Positions 14,301 to 27,500 of a stretch of 64,000 bases of DNA are shown here, one piece after another. Position 1 is the first letter of the stretch. Each line of letters starts with the position of its first letter. The notes beneath the pieces were generated by a model. That model was not told where the DNA came from and did no database searches. It saw only the letters and a list, made by a program, of their open reading frames with translations. This DNA comes from Proteles cristata cristata (taxonomy: Eukaryota > Chordata > Mammalia > Carnivora > Hyaenidae): the NCBI GenBank assembly GCA_017311185.1, contig JAESUZ010004818.1, positions 1,364,001 through 1,428,000 on the forward strand. Reading direction: 5' to 3'. Position numbers and translations under genes: made by a program.

Positions 14301-17300
14301 CGTTAAAAATCCATTCATTGACACCAGATTGTAACTCTCAGAAATGTTGTAGTCTGGCCTCTACTCTTTAAAGTAATCTTCTCTTGGGGAACCTAGGTGA
14401 CTCAGTTGGTTAAGTGTCCAACTTTGGCTCAGGTCATGATCTCACAGTTCATGGGTTCAAGCCCCGCGTCGGGCTCTGTGCTGACAACTAGCTCAGAGCC
14501 TGGAGCCTGTTTCAGATTCTGTATCTCCCTCTCTCTCTGACCCTCCTCTGTTCACACTGTTTCTCTCTCTCTCTCTCTCTCTCTCAGAAATAAAACAAAC
14601 ATTCAAAAAAATTTTTTTAAAGTAATGTTCTCTTAAAGTTCCAATTCTTTTTCATAGAAAATAGCGTTTTATTTTTATTCATTATTAGTTTTAAAAATTC
14701 CAGTATAATTAACATACAGTTTAATATTACTCTCAGGTGTACAGTATAGTGATGCAGCAATTCCATACATCACCCCAGTGCTCATCACAAGTACACTCTT
14801 TAATCCCTGTCACCTATTTCACCCTTCCCTCGCCGTCCTCCCCTCTGGTACCCATTAGTGTGTTTTCTGTAGTTAAGAGTCTGCTTCTTTGTTTCTGTGT
14901 CTTTCCTTTGCTCATTTGTTTTGTTTAGAACAGTAGAATTTTAAAGAGATGCATTTCTCTGTCTCATTTTTTTTTAAATTTTTTTAATGTTTATTTATTT
15001 TTGAAAGACAGAGTGAGACAGACCATGAGAGGAGGAAGGGCAGACAGAGAGGGAGACACAGAGTCCAAAGCAGGCTCCAGGCCCTGAGCTGGCAGTCAGC
15101 ACAGAGCCCGACGCGGGGCTCGAACCCACGAACCGCGAGATCATGACCTAAGCGAAAGTCAGAGGCTTAACCGACTAAGCCACCCAGGCGCCCCATGTCT
15201 CATTTTTTTAGAAGTGTCTAAAATATGGTTTCTTCATTGAAATGCAAGTATAATTGAGATGAAATACAATCAAGCCAAACTGATTGTAAAAAATGAATTT
15301 CTTAGAATAATTTCAGCCCTTGCCAAAATGGAAAAGGAATATTTGGTTAAACTTTTGTATGTTCACCTCTGTGGTTTTTGTAGATATTCAGGATGTGGCC
15401 GTCTGCAAGAATGAGCTGTTCTGTTTGCACCTAAATGGGAGAGTCTCACATCTTTCTCTGTTATCTGTGGAGCGCTGTGTGGAGCGCCTGCTGAGGAGAG
15501 GCCTGTGGAACTTGGCTGCTTGCACCTGCTGTCTTTTCCAGAATTCTATCATTACCAGCAGAGTGAGTCAGAGAGCTTACATAGTCATCTGGGTTGTTAA
15601 AATCACCCTAGCCTGCAGGATCGTATTATAAAGTTGCTTATCTTTATAAGCAAATAAAGCAGCCATGAATCCTTACCGAAAGCTTAGCACATAAATCTAG
15701 GGGTGGGTGGGGGGTAAGAAAAAGGGAATGCTTCTCATTTAAAAAAATTGAATTTTCTCATAAACTTACTTGAATTTCAGACCTTGGTTTAAGGGGGAAT
15801 GATTGTGTGTATAATAGCTCTTAATTCTTAATTCCTAAGATAATTTTACTACCTTGTTAAACCTTTTTAAAAGCATTTTTGAGGTTTTATGTTCTGTTAG
15901 ACCTTTTTCAGTATGTTGGCCACTGAATTTAGATTTCATTATAAATAGTAAGCTATTCTGTTTGGTTTCTACTTACCCTTTCTTTCATTAGGGAAGAAAA
16001 TCTTTGACTGTGGATAAATTGGAGCATTTGAAATCTCAGTTGGACCTCACAACCTATAGTGATCTGATTTCTCAACTGGAAGAATTGATCTTAAAATTTG
16101 AACCTTTGGATTCAGCTTGCAGCAGTAGAAGAAGTTCTATTTCGTCACATGTAGGTATTTTTACTTTTCAAAAGATTTATCTGTACAGTAAGGCTTTTCT
16201 TCCTTAGGTTGTACTCCTGTGTCTCTTAAGATCCCAAAGCTGATCTTCTTTCCATGTGGTAGATTTGGAGAGAGGGGAGAGTTGTCAAGAGGGGCCTGCC
16301 TTTCAGCTGTTGGGCAGCCCTATGAAGCCTCCAGTTATATGTCATGAAGCATATTTTGTTTCGTCATCGTTTATTTTATTGTTTAGTACCTCAGATAGCC
16401 TCCGCACAAGTTAAGTTGCTCCTAATGTGTGATTCCAGATGCTTCATGCTAATTTAAGTCATAGTGCAGCCCAGGTCAGGTTTGTCTTCTTGAATCCCCC
16501 TTCTCACAGCTAGGATTCATGGAGGCAAGCTAGAGAAAGATGCTAGTGTGATGTCCTCGGTATGGGAGGGTGGTCCAGCTGCCAGAAGCCTAAACCTTGC
16601 TCACCGGTGTGTTCTATTAAGCCATAATTGTTGTTATTGACTTGCCACTTACTCGTGTTATTTTTTCTCTTTAAAAACCATTTTTTGTGTTATAAAGGAA
16701 AGTCTTACTTTTGTTTTTATGGGGTTGTTTTTATTTTTAGGAAAGTTTCAGCATCTTGGACTCTGGTATTTATCGTATCATCAGTAGTAGGAGAAGCAGT
16801 CAGTCAGATGAAGACTCTTGTTCCCTTCACAGCCAAACCCTCTCAGAAGATGAGAGACTCAAAGAATTCACCTCACATCAAGAAGAGGACCAACCAGATC
16901 AGTGCTGGAGCTCACATGGAAATGAAGGTGATAATGGTGTGTTCTGTTGGTTCCTGATATGAAGCAGTTATATTCTGTGACTTCTCCCTGCCAGGATTAA
17001 CTTGTGCGAGTTTTCTACATGACATTAATGATTTTTATTATGTTGATAGACTTTCCACTCAAATATGTTAATCTCTTTGCCATAGAAGAATAGGTTTAGG
17101 TTTAGTTGTGGTTCCCCCCCTCCTGTTTAGGTTAACAATACAGTCTGTAATTTTAATCACGCATCAAAATCCTGAAGAAGTTAAGAATGGAAGTCATTAA
17201 TCAAAGGAGCAGAACAGTTTTATCTTGACTAACCAAATTATTTTCCATCAGGAATGAAAAATTACTACAGTTTTGGAGGCCATTTGCCTTCACTTTTCGA

Positions 17301-18528
17301 TGTCGAGTATTCCTGTGACTGAACTGTTGAGAAGAGCTTAATAAAGACTCTAAACTTCCTTTTTGACTTATGGGGCTTCAGGGTTAGTAGGAAGATAAGG
17401 TACCTGCCTCAGTGTTTTATATGTGGACCATCCCGTGCATCCTGTAAACCTGTGTTCTGCTCATTTGTATCTGGCTCAGTTGTGATTTTGGTATTGAATC
17501 CTTCATTTCCTTGGTTTATTCATTTCAGAATTTTTTTTTTAATTAAAAAAAAACAAACTCCGATGTGATTAAATTTTGTTTCTTTTTCCCCTGATTCCAT
17601 TCATCAGACAGTGTTTCTCATGCTCCTGTGACGTCTGAGACAGATAAGAATGAAACTTTTCTCCCCTTCAGCATTCCATTACCATTTCGTTCTCCATCTC
17701 CTCTTGTGTCTCTTCAGGCTGTCAAGGAAAGGTAAACTCATTAGTCTTATCACATAATCCCATTTCTGGTTTCACTTCACTTGTCACATTAGGTACTTCT
17801 GTACTGCTGAGGATGGAAAGACAACTTGAATGAGATAAAACAAAAGTCTCTGGGTTATTTCTCACATAACCCGTTATTTCCATCTTGGGCAGTTTAGTTT
17901 CCCTCTTTGAGTAGTTGGGTATTTGGGTTGTTACAAATGTGTCTTCCATCCCAGACAGAGCAAAAGTTTGAAAAATCTGTTTTTTCCTCATCCCTGATAG
18001 GAACAGTTTCATATATCATTAGTTATTTTTTTTAATCCTTTCTCAATTTGCATTCAGAATTGGAGACGCTTCAGAAGTTTTTCTAACTACTCCATGGGCC
18101 TAGAATTGGTATTCCGGTTTGAGAGCAAAGACTTTGTACAGCTACTTAAACTTATCGGAGTCTTACTAGATACCGTTTTTTAAGAAAAGTATTTAAATTC
18201 TAGTATGGTTAATGTATGGTGTTATATTATATATATATATACACACACACACTTATACATTATACAGTATATTGATTTAATTAGCAGATACAGTTTTGCT
18301 TGTAAAGGAGGATATATTTTGACTAGTTAGCTACTGAGTTTTGTGAAAAAACTCTTATTAATTTGCTGGCCAGTATGGGCAGGTGGTTACATGGCCTCCT
18401 TTTCCTAAGTTATAGAAACACTGCAGACATAGCTGGAGTTAAAGATTTTTTTCTTTCTTTTTTTTTATGTTTTATTTATTTCTGAGAGTGAGAGAGAGAG
18501 AGAGAGACAGCATGAGCAGGGAAGGGTC

Positions 18529-18569
<41 letters not shown>

Positions 18570-21500
18570 ATCCGAAACAGGCTCCAGGCTCTAAGCTGGC
18601 TGTCAGCACAGAGTCTAATGCGGGGCTCGAACTCACTAACCATGAGATCATGACCTGAGCAGAAGTCAGACGCTCAACCGACTGAGTCACCCAGGCGCCC
18701 CTAAAGACTTTTTTAGCACTGAATCAAGGCAATTTAGTAATTGAAGTGAATTTTTATTGTATTGTATATTTTATGTGGGCCTTATATGAGCTATGTAGTT
18801 GATTGGGGAAGTTGCTATAAATACAGTCCTTCTTTTTATGAAGTCCAGGTTGCTTTTCTAGGACTAACAGGAACATAGAGAACTCAGGCACTGAGGTTTT
18901 TGTTCTTGGGAGTAATGAGACTTTTTTCATATTAGTCTTTTGGTATTTGACCTCCAGTGTTTCTAGCTTTGTACGTAAAACTACTGAGAAGATTGGCACC
19001 CTTCATACAGGCCCTGACCTGAAAATAAGACCAGAACCCAGGGGCGATGAGCCGTTATGTGAAGAGGATGTGAGTCCAGTCACCTGGCCAAAGGAAGAAG
19101 ACACTGAGTAAGCTCTTGCATATAAATCTGGGTAAATTCTAGAAGACTCAGCTGTCATTTTGAAGAAAACCATAGACTAAGTACAATTAGAGAAGGCATC
19201 CATATGACCCTGTTCATTATAGATTGTGTAGCTTATAAAAAATGTGAACACCATAAAGTAAGTGTTGGAAACCTACCCATAGCAAGTCTGTTGAGAAAGA
19301 GTTTTAATTTAGCACCCCTTTCATCTGTCCTCTGCGCAGCCTCCCTTCCCTCCAAATCTCTTCAAACTTCTGGGATGTCAGAGAAGGCTATTAGATTAAG
19401 AGTAGGATTACCAAATATCTTGACCTTGTCCTTGCTGTGCTTCTGACTAGCATGTTACTTTGGGTAAGTCACTAATGCTCTCTGGCCTGTAAGATGAGAG
19501 TATTGGCATTGATGTCTTGTCATGTCAGCATGATATGCTGGTGGCATAGTCCTTATGGAGTGGAGTTGTTACAGAGCCCTTGGTCTGGCACAGTGTGAAA
19601 TGTTTTGTCCATCTGGTCTCTGCCTTAACTCACAGTTCATAGGATCTGAGCATTAGAAACACACAAGCCTAGTACTCCCTCAGGAACTGAGAGATCCACA
19701 GGCTCAATTGTAGGTGGACAGTCAGATGATATAGAATAATTTCGTGAATACTTACAGGGAGTAAAGTACAAGTATTTTTGGGGTATGTAAGGCAGTCCTC
19801 ACTCTGACCTTAGCCTGCCTTTCCAGCCTCATTCTCAGCTGCATGCTTCTGAGTGCTTTCTGTTCTGGTCCCATCAGAGCACTGGGTGGGTACACTTCAC
19901 TGCCTTTTTTCATACTGGTTCTTTGACCTGTGCTATTTTCCCCCCATTCTTTTTATTTTTATGTTTATTTATTTATTTAGAGAGAGTGTGTGCACGTGCA
20001 CGTGTGCAGGAGTAGAGGCAGGGCAAAGAGTGGGAAAGAGAGAATCCCAAGCAGAGCCTGTGCAGTACAGAGCATGACTTGGGGCTTCAACTCATGAACC
20101 ATTAGACCATGACCTTAGCTGAAATCCAGAGTAGGATACTTAACCCACTTAACCACCCAGGTGCCCATCCCCTTTCTTCCTAATAGGCATACTATCTTCT
20201 TGGGAACGCTTCCCTTGATTGCCTTATCAGAAAAATTATTACTTTTTCCATGCTTTGAGAGCACAATGTGTTGTTTGCATCCCTTTCATTCTCACTTGAG
20301 CTTATTCGTCTTGAAGCTGTGGACCATTTTTTATACTCATCTGTTTGTGGCATATAACGTTCAGTACAGTACGTGTCATTTAGCACTTAGAAACATTTGT
20401 CTAAGGAAGCTCTAATCCCCTCTTACTCTTTTCACACTTCTCAAGGGGGAAAAAAGAAGTAATTAGTCAACCTCCAGAAGAGGACAAGTTCCAGGACCTC
20501 AAAGTAGCAACAGCAGAGGCAATGTGAGTATTTATGAAGGAAAGTTTTTTTTTTTTATGTTTATTTTTGAGAGAAAGAGAAAGCATGAGCAAGGAAGGGC
20601 AGAGAGAGAGGAAGACAGAATCCGAAGCAGGCTCCAGGCTCTGAGCTGTCAGCACAAAGCCTGGCATGGGGCATAAACCCACAAACTGTGAGATCATGAC
20701 CTGAACTGAGGTCGGATGCTTAACTGACTGAGCCTCCCAGGCGCCCTGCACAAGAGAGTTTTATAGTGAATGGGAATGACTTCAGGGTCATGAGGAGTGG
20801 TCTCAAGACTGTATGGACAAGGGTCTCATTTGTAATTGAAATTCAACAATTAGTATTAGTAAGAGTTACTCTCTGTATTGTCATCTTGCTGAGATAATTG
20901 TTAAAAGAGTTGACAAGTAACATTTATTCCAGATAAATATGTTTAACCAGTAGGTTTGCTTAGCGTGAAATAATTTGTTTTTAAAAAAAACACATGAAAC
21001 ATAAATTTCATACTTGTCTGTATTGTGTAGGACCAAGCTTCAGGACCCACTGGTTTTGTTTGAACCCACGTCTCTGAGAACGGTTTTACAGAAGTGGCTT
21101 TCCCAGTTAGAAAAAACATTTGCCATGAAGGACTTTTCAGACATTTCAGATACTGGTAGCTCATCCGTGTCATCAAACCAGGATGTGCTATTGTTTGATG
21201 AGTCAAAAAAGGGAGTATTAGATGAAGATAATGAAAAAGAAAAAGGCGACTCTTTAGGCAATGAAGAAACTGTTGATCAAACAGTATGTGAATCTGCAAG
21301 TAGTCTGAAGGAGCCCTTTGATGACCTTTTCCAAGTGTGTTCTCCATACAGCATAGCCAACGGTCTTCAGAAGGATCTGGCTGAATTAGCGACGCTGTGC
21401 TTGGAATTGAATGTGTTGAATTCTGAGACCAAAAACGCAAGTGGACATGTGGACCATGCTCTGCAGCAGTACTCTCCTGAGGTTCTGGCTTGTCAGTTCA

Positions 21501-24500
21501 TAAAGAAGTACTTTTTTGTCCTGGACTTGAAAAGAGCAAAGGAGACTATCAAGCTTAGTTATGCTAACAGTCCTTGTGTTTGGGATACTTTTATTGAAGG
21601 ATTGAAAGGTAATAATCAGATTGCCTTATCAAATAGAAATCATTGTAGGGGACAGTAACAATCTTAGTATTTTTGCATTGAAAAAAAAGATTTCAGTATA
21701 GAATTACTTCTATTCTGGTCAACCTCCATTCTGTTCCCCACTCAATTTAATTTTTTGATAGTTCTTGAAACATTAGTTTAGTTTACAACTGCATTGTAAG
21801 AAATTCATTTTATTTCTCTTACAGTCATACTCAGAAAACATATATAGCAAAGTTGGAGAAGTTGGGATTCAAATGAAATGTTATACAAATGCAGTCATAT
21901 AAAAAAAATAATTTATGTAACTTACTAATGGAGAGATAATATATGCCATTTTTTGAGTACTTACCGTCTGTCACATATTATGCTAAACACAGTAAGGAGG
22001 CTTCATTTCATTTCTTAGCATTATTTTCAGAGTGGAGGGTGTTATTCCATTTAATGGGTGAAGAGACGGAGGCACAGAGTTTAATAATTGAGTAGGCTAA
22101 ACTGCTGTGATAAATATATTACAATAACTCTGATATAGTAGAAGTTTATTTCTTGTTCATATAATATCCAGGACAGGTTCCAAAGTCAGTGGGGAGACTC
22201 GCTTCCATATGGTAATCCAGGGTTCCAATTTAATTTGAAGGTCCTTTAAAGTAGATATTGCGTCCTTTCCTTTTTTATCTGTCCTCTAGTGCTTAACTAT
22301 TGTGCCGTGCATCCAGTAGATCCATGACTAATGACTGTTGACTGACTGTGTTCATGAACTGAGTATTTACAGCTATGAGATGAAAGGGAAAGGATGTGCT
22401 TTCTCTTTCAGAAATGGCAAGTTCCAGTCCTGCATATATGGAGGTGGAAGAAGGAGACCTACCAACAAGCTTAAAGTTAGTGAATGACTCAGTCCCCTTT
22501 GACAGTCCTTTGTTGATTGCTTATGCCGCCCGGTAAGTTGTCTTCTGTGCCTTTTATATGAACTAAAGCATGGTGTTTTGGTTTTGGTTTTCTTTTCGTC
22601 TTAATCTCTCAAGTTTTACTCAGCTGTATGGTGGGCAGCTTCTTGTCATTTTTTTTTCTTAAAAAAACTTTTTTTCAAGGTTTGTTGAAAGAGTGCAAGC
22701 TGGGGAAGGGCAGAGAGAGGGGGAGACACATTTATTATTTTTTTTAATGTTTTATTTATTTCTGACAGATAGTGTGAGCAGGGGAGGATTAGAGAAAGAG
22801 GAATACACAGAATCTGAAGCAGGCTCCAGGCTCTGAGCTAGCCGTCAGCACAAAGCCCGATGCTGGGCTCGAACCCACGAACCGTGAGATTGTGACCTGA
22901 GCCAAAGTCAGATGCTTTTAACCAACTGAGCCACCCAGGCGCCCCAGGGAGACACAATTTAAAGCAGGCTCCAGGCTCCTTGCTGTCAGCACAGAGCTCA
23001 GCTCAGGGCTGGAACTCACGAACTGTGAGATCATGACCTGATCCAAAGTTGGAAGCTTAAACGGCTGAGCCAGCTGGGCATCCTGATTGTCGTTTGTATT
23101 TCTAATAAATGCTTAGATAATGTAACCAAGTTACCTCACCTCACTGACGTTGGAAACTAACTGGTTTTGTTTTTAAATGCAGATTGTATGAAAAGTTTGG
23201 AGAATCTGCTCTTCGGTCCTTAATCAGGTTTTACCCATCTATTTTGCCTTCGGATGTCATGCAACTTTGTAATCATCATCCTGCTCAGTTTTTAGCCTAT
23301 TTGGACAGTCTGGTGAAATCAAGGCCCGAAGATCAACGGTGAGAAGCGAGAATATTTGCAGACTCTTCTGTCATTTGATAGGGCATTGTTTCCCTTGGTA
23401 TAAGCCATTGTAATGTTCTTACTGCCATCTGCCACCCAACTGAGGCACCTGTTATTGGAGAGGGTGATTTTGGCAGTCATGTACCATTTGTTCACAGTCC
23501 ACAACACATACCATAAATGTGCACATAGCACACCTCTCTTCACTCTGTCTCAGGGATTCTCAGTGATGATCATTGTAAAATTAAACCCCTGCTTCACATC
23601 CTCCGCTAAGGCAGATAAACTTCCTTGTTTTCTCTGCCACCTCTTTGTTGATAATATCTCAGCTTTTTGTGGATCTTAGTCCCAGATCTTCATCTCTTTT
23701 TTTAAACTGAAGTTTCATTTCCTATTTCCACACGGCTCTTGGTTTCAACACCTCCCCCACCCTACCCTTTCTTCTTATTAATTTACATTTGCCCTATTGG
23801 CTTTTTATTTCTCTTTTGTTTTAGGCCTTTTGGCATTTTCCTTATTATCTTGAGCTGAACTCTTCATTTAATAGGCTATTAGACTTTCGCCAGCATTTCT
23901 AGACAGTTTATAGCAGAGGGTTTTCAAGTTATTTCATCTACTACTTTGATCCCCTGATAATATTTTCTTTACATGTCCACATTTTATGTTTCCTTTCTCA
24001 GCATGAAGATTGGTGATTTTTCTCCCCGACTTTCTTTTAGGCCATCCTTCCTTGAGTCCCTTCTACAGCCAGAATCTTTAAGATTGGATTGGCTGCTTTT
24101 GGCACTGTCCCATGATGCTCCCCCAAGCACAAGCACTATGGATGATGAAGGAAACCCCAGGTATAAAAGTCCTCCTTCCAGCTCTGATGTTCTCCTGGAA
24201 TGGAACTGCTTTATTCACATGTAGCGTTCTGGGCTTACTTCAAGAATAGCTATAGAAGAGACTGACCTTAGTCATATAGTAATGAAACTGAGTGTACTTC
24301 TTAGTGGTTCTGAACATTTTTTGAGTTACAGATCTCTGATGATTCCTCTCAGAAAAATGCACATCCCTGCACAATTTTGCACATGATTTCAAATAATTAA
24401 GCTCTTTCATGAGTCCACATTAAGAGTCCTTGATGATTAAACCTGTATTAGAGGAAGGAAATTATATGTTTTCTTCCTGGAAATTTCTAGGCATAACTTG

Positions 24501-27500
24501 ATTTGGGACTAAAAAAAATAATTCACAAGAAATACATACTAATACGTGTAATGTATTAGAAGTGTCTCTTGTGTTTACCTCTGGGAGAAGCTTTTTGAAA
24601 TCCCCCCGTGTGGCCATCTTATTTGCGTAGTCAAAGGTCTAGAAGGACATATGGTGCCCTGTCTATGAGTGATGAATTATAGGCTCCTTTCTTTTGCTTT
24701 TGATTACCTAAAATGTCTAATTTTAAAAAATGAACAGGTATTTGTTACAGAAGAAATAGCTCTTTTTAATTTTTCAAAAGCCGAGTAAAAATGTGTGAAA
24801 AACATAGTAATAGTAGATATAATGATGTAATGGATATTATAAAAACATATTAATGACAATGAGAAAAATTTGTCAATTATATAACAAATATAATTAACCT
24901 CTATACTTATGTATTAGATGGTGAATAAGCATTTTGTAAACTGTGTTTCTTCTCTAATTCACTGAGAGTTGTTCATTTCACAGGCCCCATTCACACTTGT
25001 TTTCCTGGGGTTACAGTCAGCTGGTGCTTCATCTCATTAAATTACCTGCAGATTTTACAACCAAAGAGAAAATGACTGACATCTGTAGGTCTCATGGGTA
25101 AGTGAGAATTGTTTTAGAAGCTGAAGCTTAGAATCCTCATTAATAACTTTGTAGTGAAGGACCTGAATTGATATGTTTTATCATTTGGGAATTCTCTTTA
25201 CTACAGAGAAATAACCTTCATTTTAAGTGATAGTGAAATAAATACCTTTTTCCTTTAAAATTTTGTACATATTTTTCTTTTGTGTAGAAGACATTGACCC
25301 TCGCTAATTCCTCTCTCCCCTTGGTCCTTGGTAGCTAGCTCCAGTTCTCAGGCATGTAGACAGTATTTAGTTAAGCACCAGACTATGTGATAAGACTTAA
25401 AATTGATACAGGTTTCCTGAGAAGAGAGATTAGAATGTGCTCAATTGAATTGTTGGTGAAGGACTTAGGGAGGTAAGTCCCTAAGTTACCTCCTTTACTT
25501 TGTAGGTAAAGCCCTGAGAGCAGGATTTGTATGGTAAAGGAACCCAAAGGGAAGGTGGGTCAGTTGAGAGAAACAGCAATAGCAAGGGCATGAGAAACTG
25601 ACCATTGCTTTTTATCCATACCATGTATAAGTTATTTATTGCCTGGCACTGTTATCCTGTGGCTCCACCTGGGTTATAATCTTTTGGAGATAGGGACTTA
25701 TGTCTTTCTTTTTCTTCATAATTCCTAATTCATACAGTGCTAGGTACTTGATACATATTTGTTTATAGATAATAAGGGATGAAACTAGCCAGGTGTGGTG
25801 GGTGTTGAGCATGTAGGACCTTAAAAGCTCATCAGAAGAATTTAGTTTTCAGTAGAGATTGTTTAGGTTTTTTGGCACAACAATGACATGATAAAAATCT
25901 TGCTTTCTGAAAATCCTTTCTGGTGTCATACACAGAAGGATTGGAGACAGGAGGGTCAGCTAGGAAACTGTTGCAGTAATTCAGGTATGACTGAATTGGT
26001 GATTAGTATAGCAGCAGAAGGAGCACATCCAAGGGTCATTCTGAAGGAAAATACAGTGGGACTTAAAAGCAATGGGTATAGCAAATAAAAGAGGGGGACA
26101 AGTCAAGGAGAACTTACAGAGTTTGCATATTTGGGGAAGAAATCTGAAAGTTTATAAAGTAGACATAAGCCTACACATCTCGTAACTGGTTCTTGGCCTC
26201 AAATATCGGTATTTATCTCTAGCATTTATTCTTGTTTCTTATACATTCTAGATTGAGGCTGTCTAATAGAATGGTCTGTGATAATGGAAATATCCTATTA
26301 CAGTGTCCATTAGCCACTTGTGGCCATTGAAAACTTGAAATATGGATTAGTCAACTGAAGAACTGACTTTTTATTTTTATTTAATTTAAATTTAAGGCTA
26401 GTGTCTACTGGACAGCACAACTCCAGATAAATTCACTGTTTTTATTCCTTTCTTCAACTTTGGTTTCTTTAAAGTTTCTGGCCTGGATATCTTACTCTTT
26501 GTTTGGAGCTAGAGAGAAGAAGAGAGGCCTTCAACAACATTGTGTGTCTGAATGATATGAGCCTGATGGAAGGGGATAATGGTATGTAAATCCCAATTGG
26601 TTACTCTTGGTTGTAGTATTTTAGAAGCCACTGTAGACTTTTTAATAAGGAAACTTGGTTGAACATTTCAGTGATCTCGTATATAATTCTGGCTAGCTGT
26701 CAGATTTATAGAGGTTTGTTTTGTCTGTCTGTTTGTTTATTTATTTATGAATGAGAGAGAAGCGTGAGCAGGGAAGAGCAGAGAAAGAGAGAATCCCAAG
26801 TAGGCTCTGCACTATCTCGGCTTGATCTCATGAACCATGAGACTGTGACCTGAGCCAAAATCAAGAGTTGGATGCCTAACCAACTGAGCCACCCAGGTAC
26901 CCATTGTTTTGTTTTTTATCAATACCACTTAGTATATTACAAAATCATAATTAGGAGTAACTATAGGCAATTTTTCTATCAATGAGTGCCTACTATGTAT
27001 ACACTGGGTACTTTTCCATTTGCTGTTGAAATGAGATAACAAACCATTGGGATGTTTCCTGTTACTTCTGGTTTGCAGAAGTTATGACTGAGGCCTAGGG
27101 GAAGGACAGTCTGTTTCCCCAAAGCCATACAACTGATGGAGCAGGTATTCAGACCCAGGTTTGACTGTCTCTGAAGTTTGTGCTCAGATTCTTTTTTCTG
27201 TGCCATGTTGCCTTTTACACAGCCACCAGTTCAGTATCATTAAAATGAGAGGCGCCTGGGTGGCTCAGTCGGTTAATCGTCCAACTTCGGCTCAGTGCTC
27301 TGAGCTGACAGCTAGCTCAGAGCCTGGAACCTGCTTCGGATTCTGTGTCTCCCTCTCTCTCTCTGCCCCTCCCCTGCTCACACTGTTTGTATCTCTCTCA
27401 AAAATAAATAAAACGTTAAAAAAAAAAAAAGGAACTTAAAATGGAGTGGCAGCCAGCTTTCCCTAAGCTTTCACAGATATTTAGATACTTAAAAATTATT

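Larger units (their letters stand above)
17732..18957 (+). other. HPS5: HPS5 intron 13
   Basis: 1.2 kb intron containing a TA/CA microsatellite at about 18,226-18,252 and one antisense SINE. Nothing else is recognised. Confidence 0.5.

Noticed and set aside
18481..18575. Regular GA or CT repeats that could be mistaken for a CRISPR array
   Set aside because: They are SINE tails and microsatellites with no spacer structure; the genome is mammalian.
20943..21440. A 165-codon antisense open frame over HPS5 exon 16
   Set aside because: It is the shadow of the real exon on the opposite strand.
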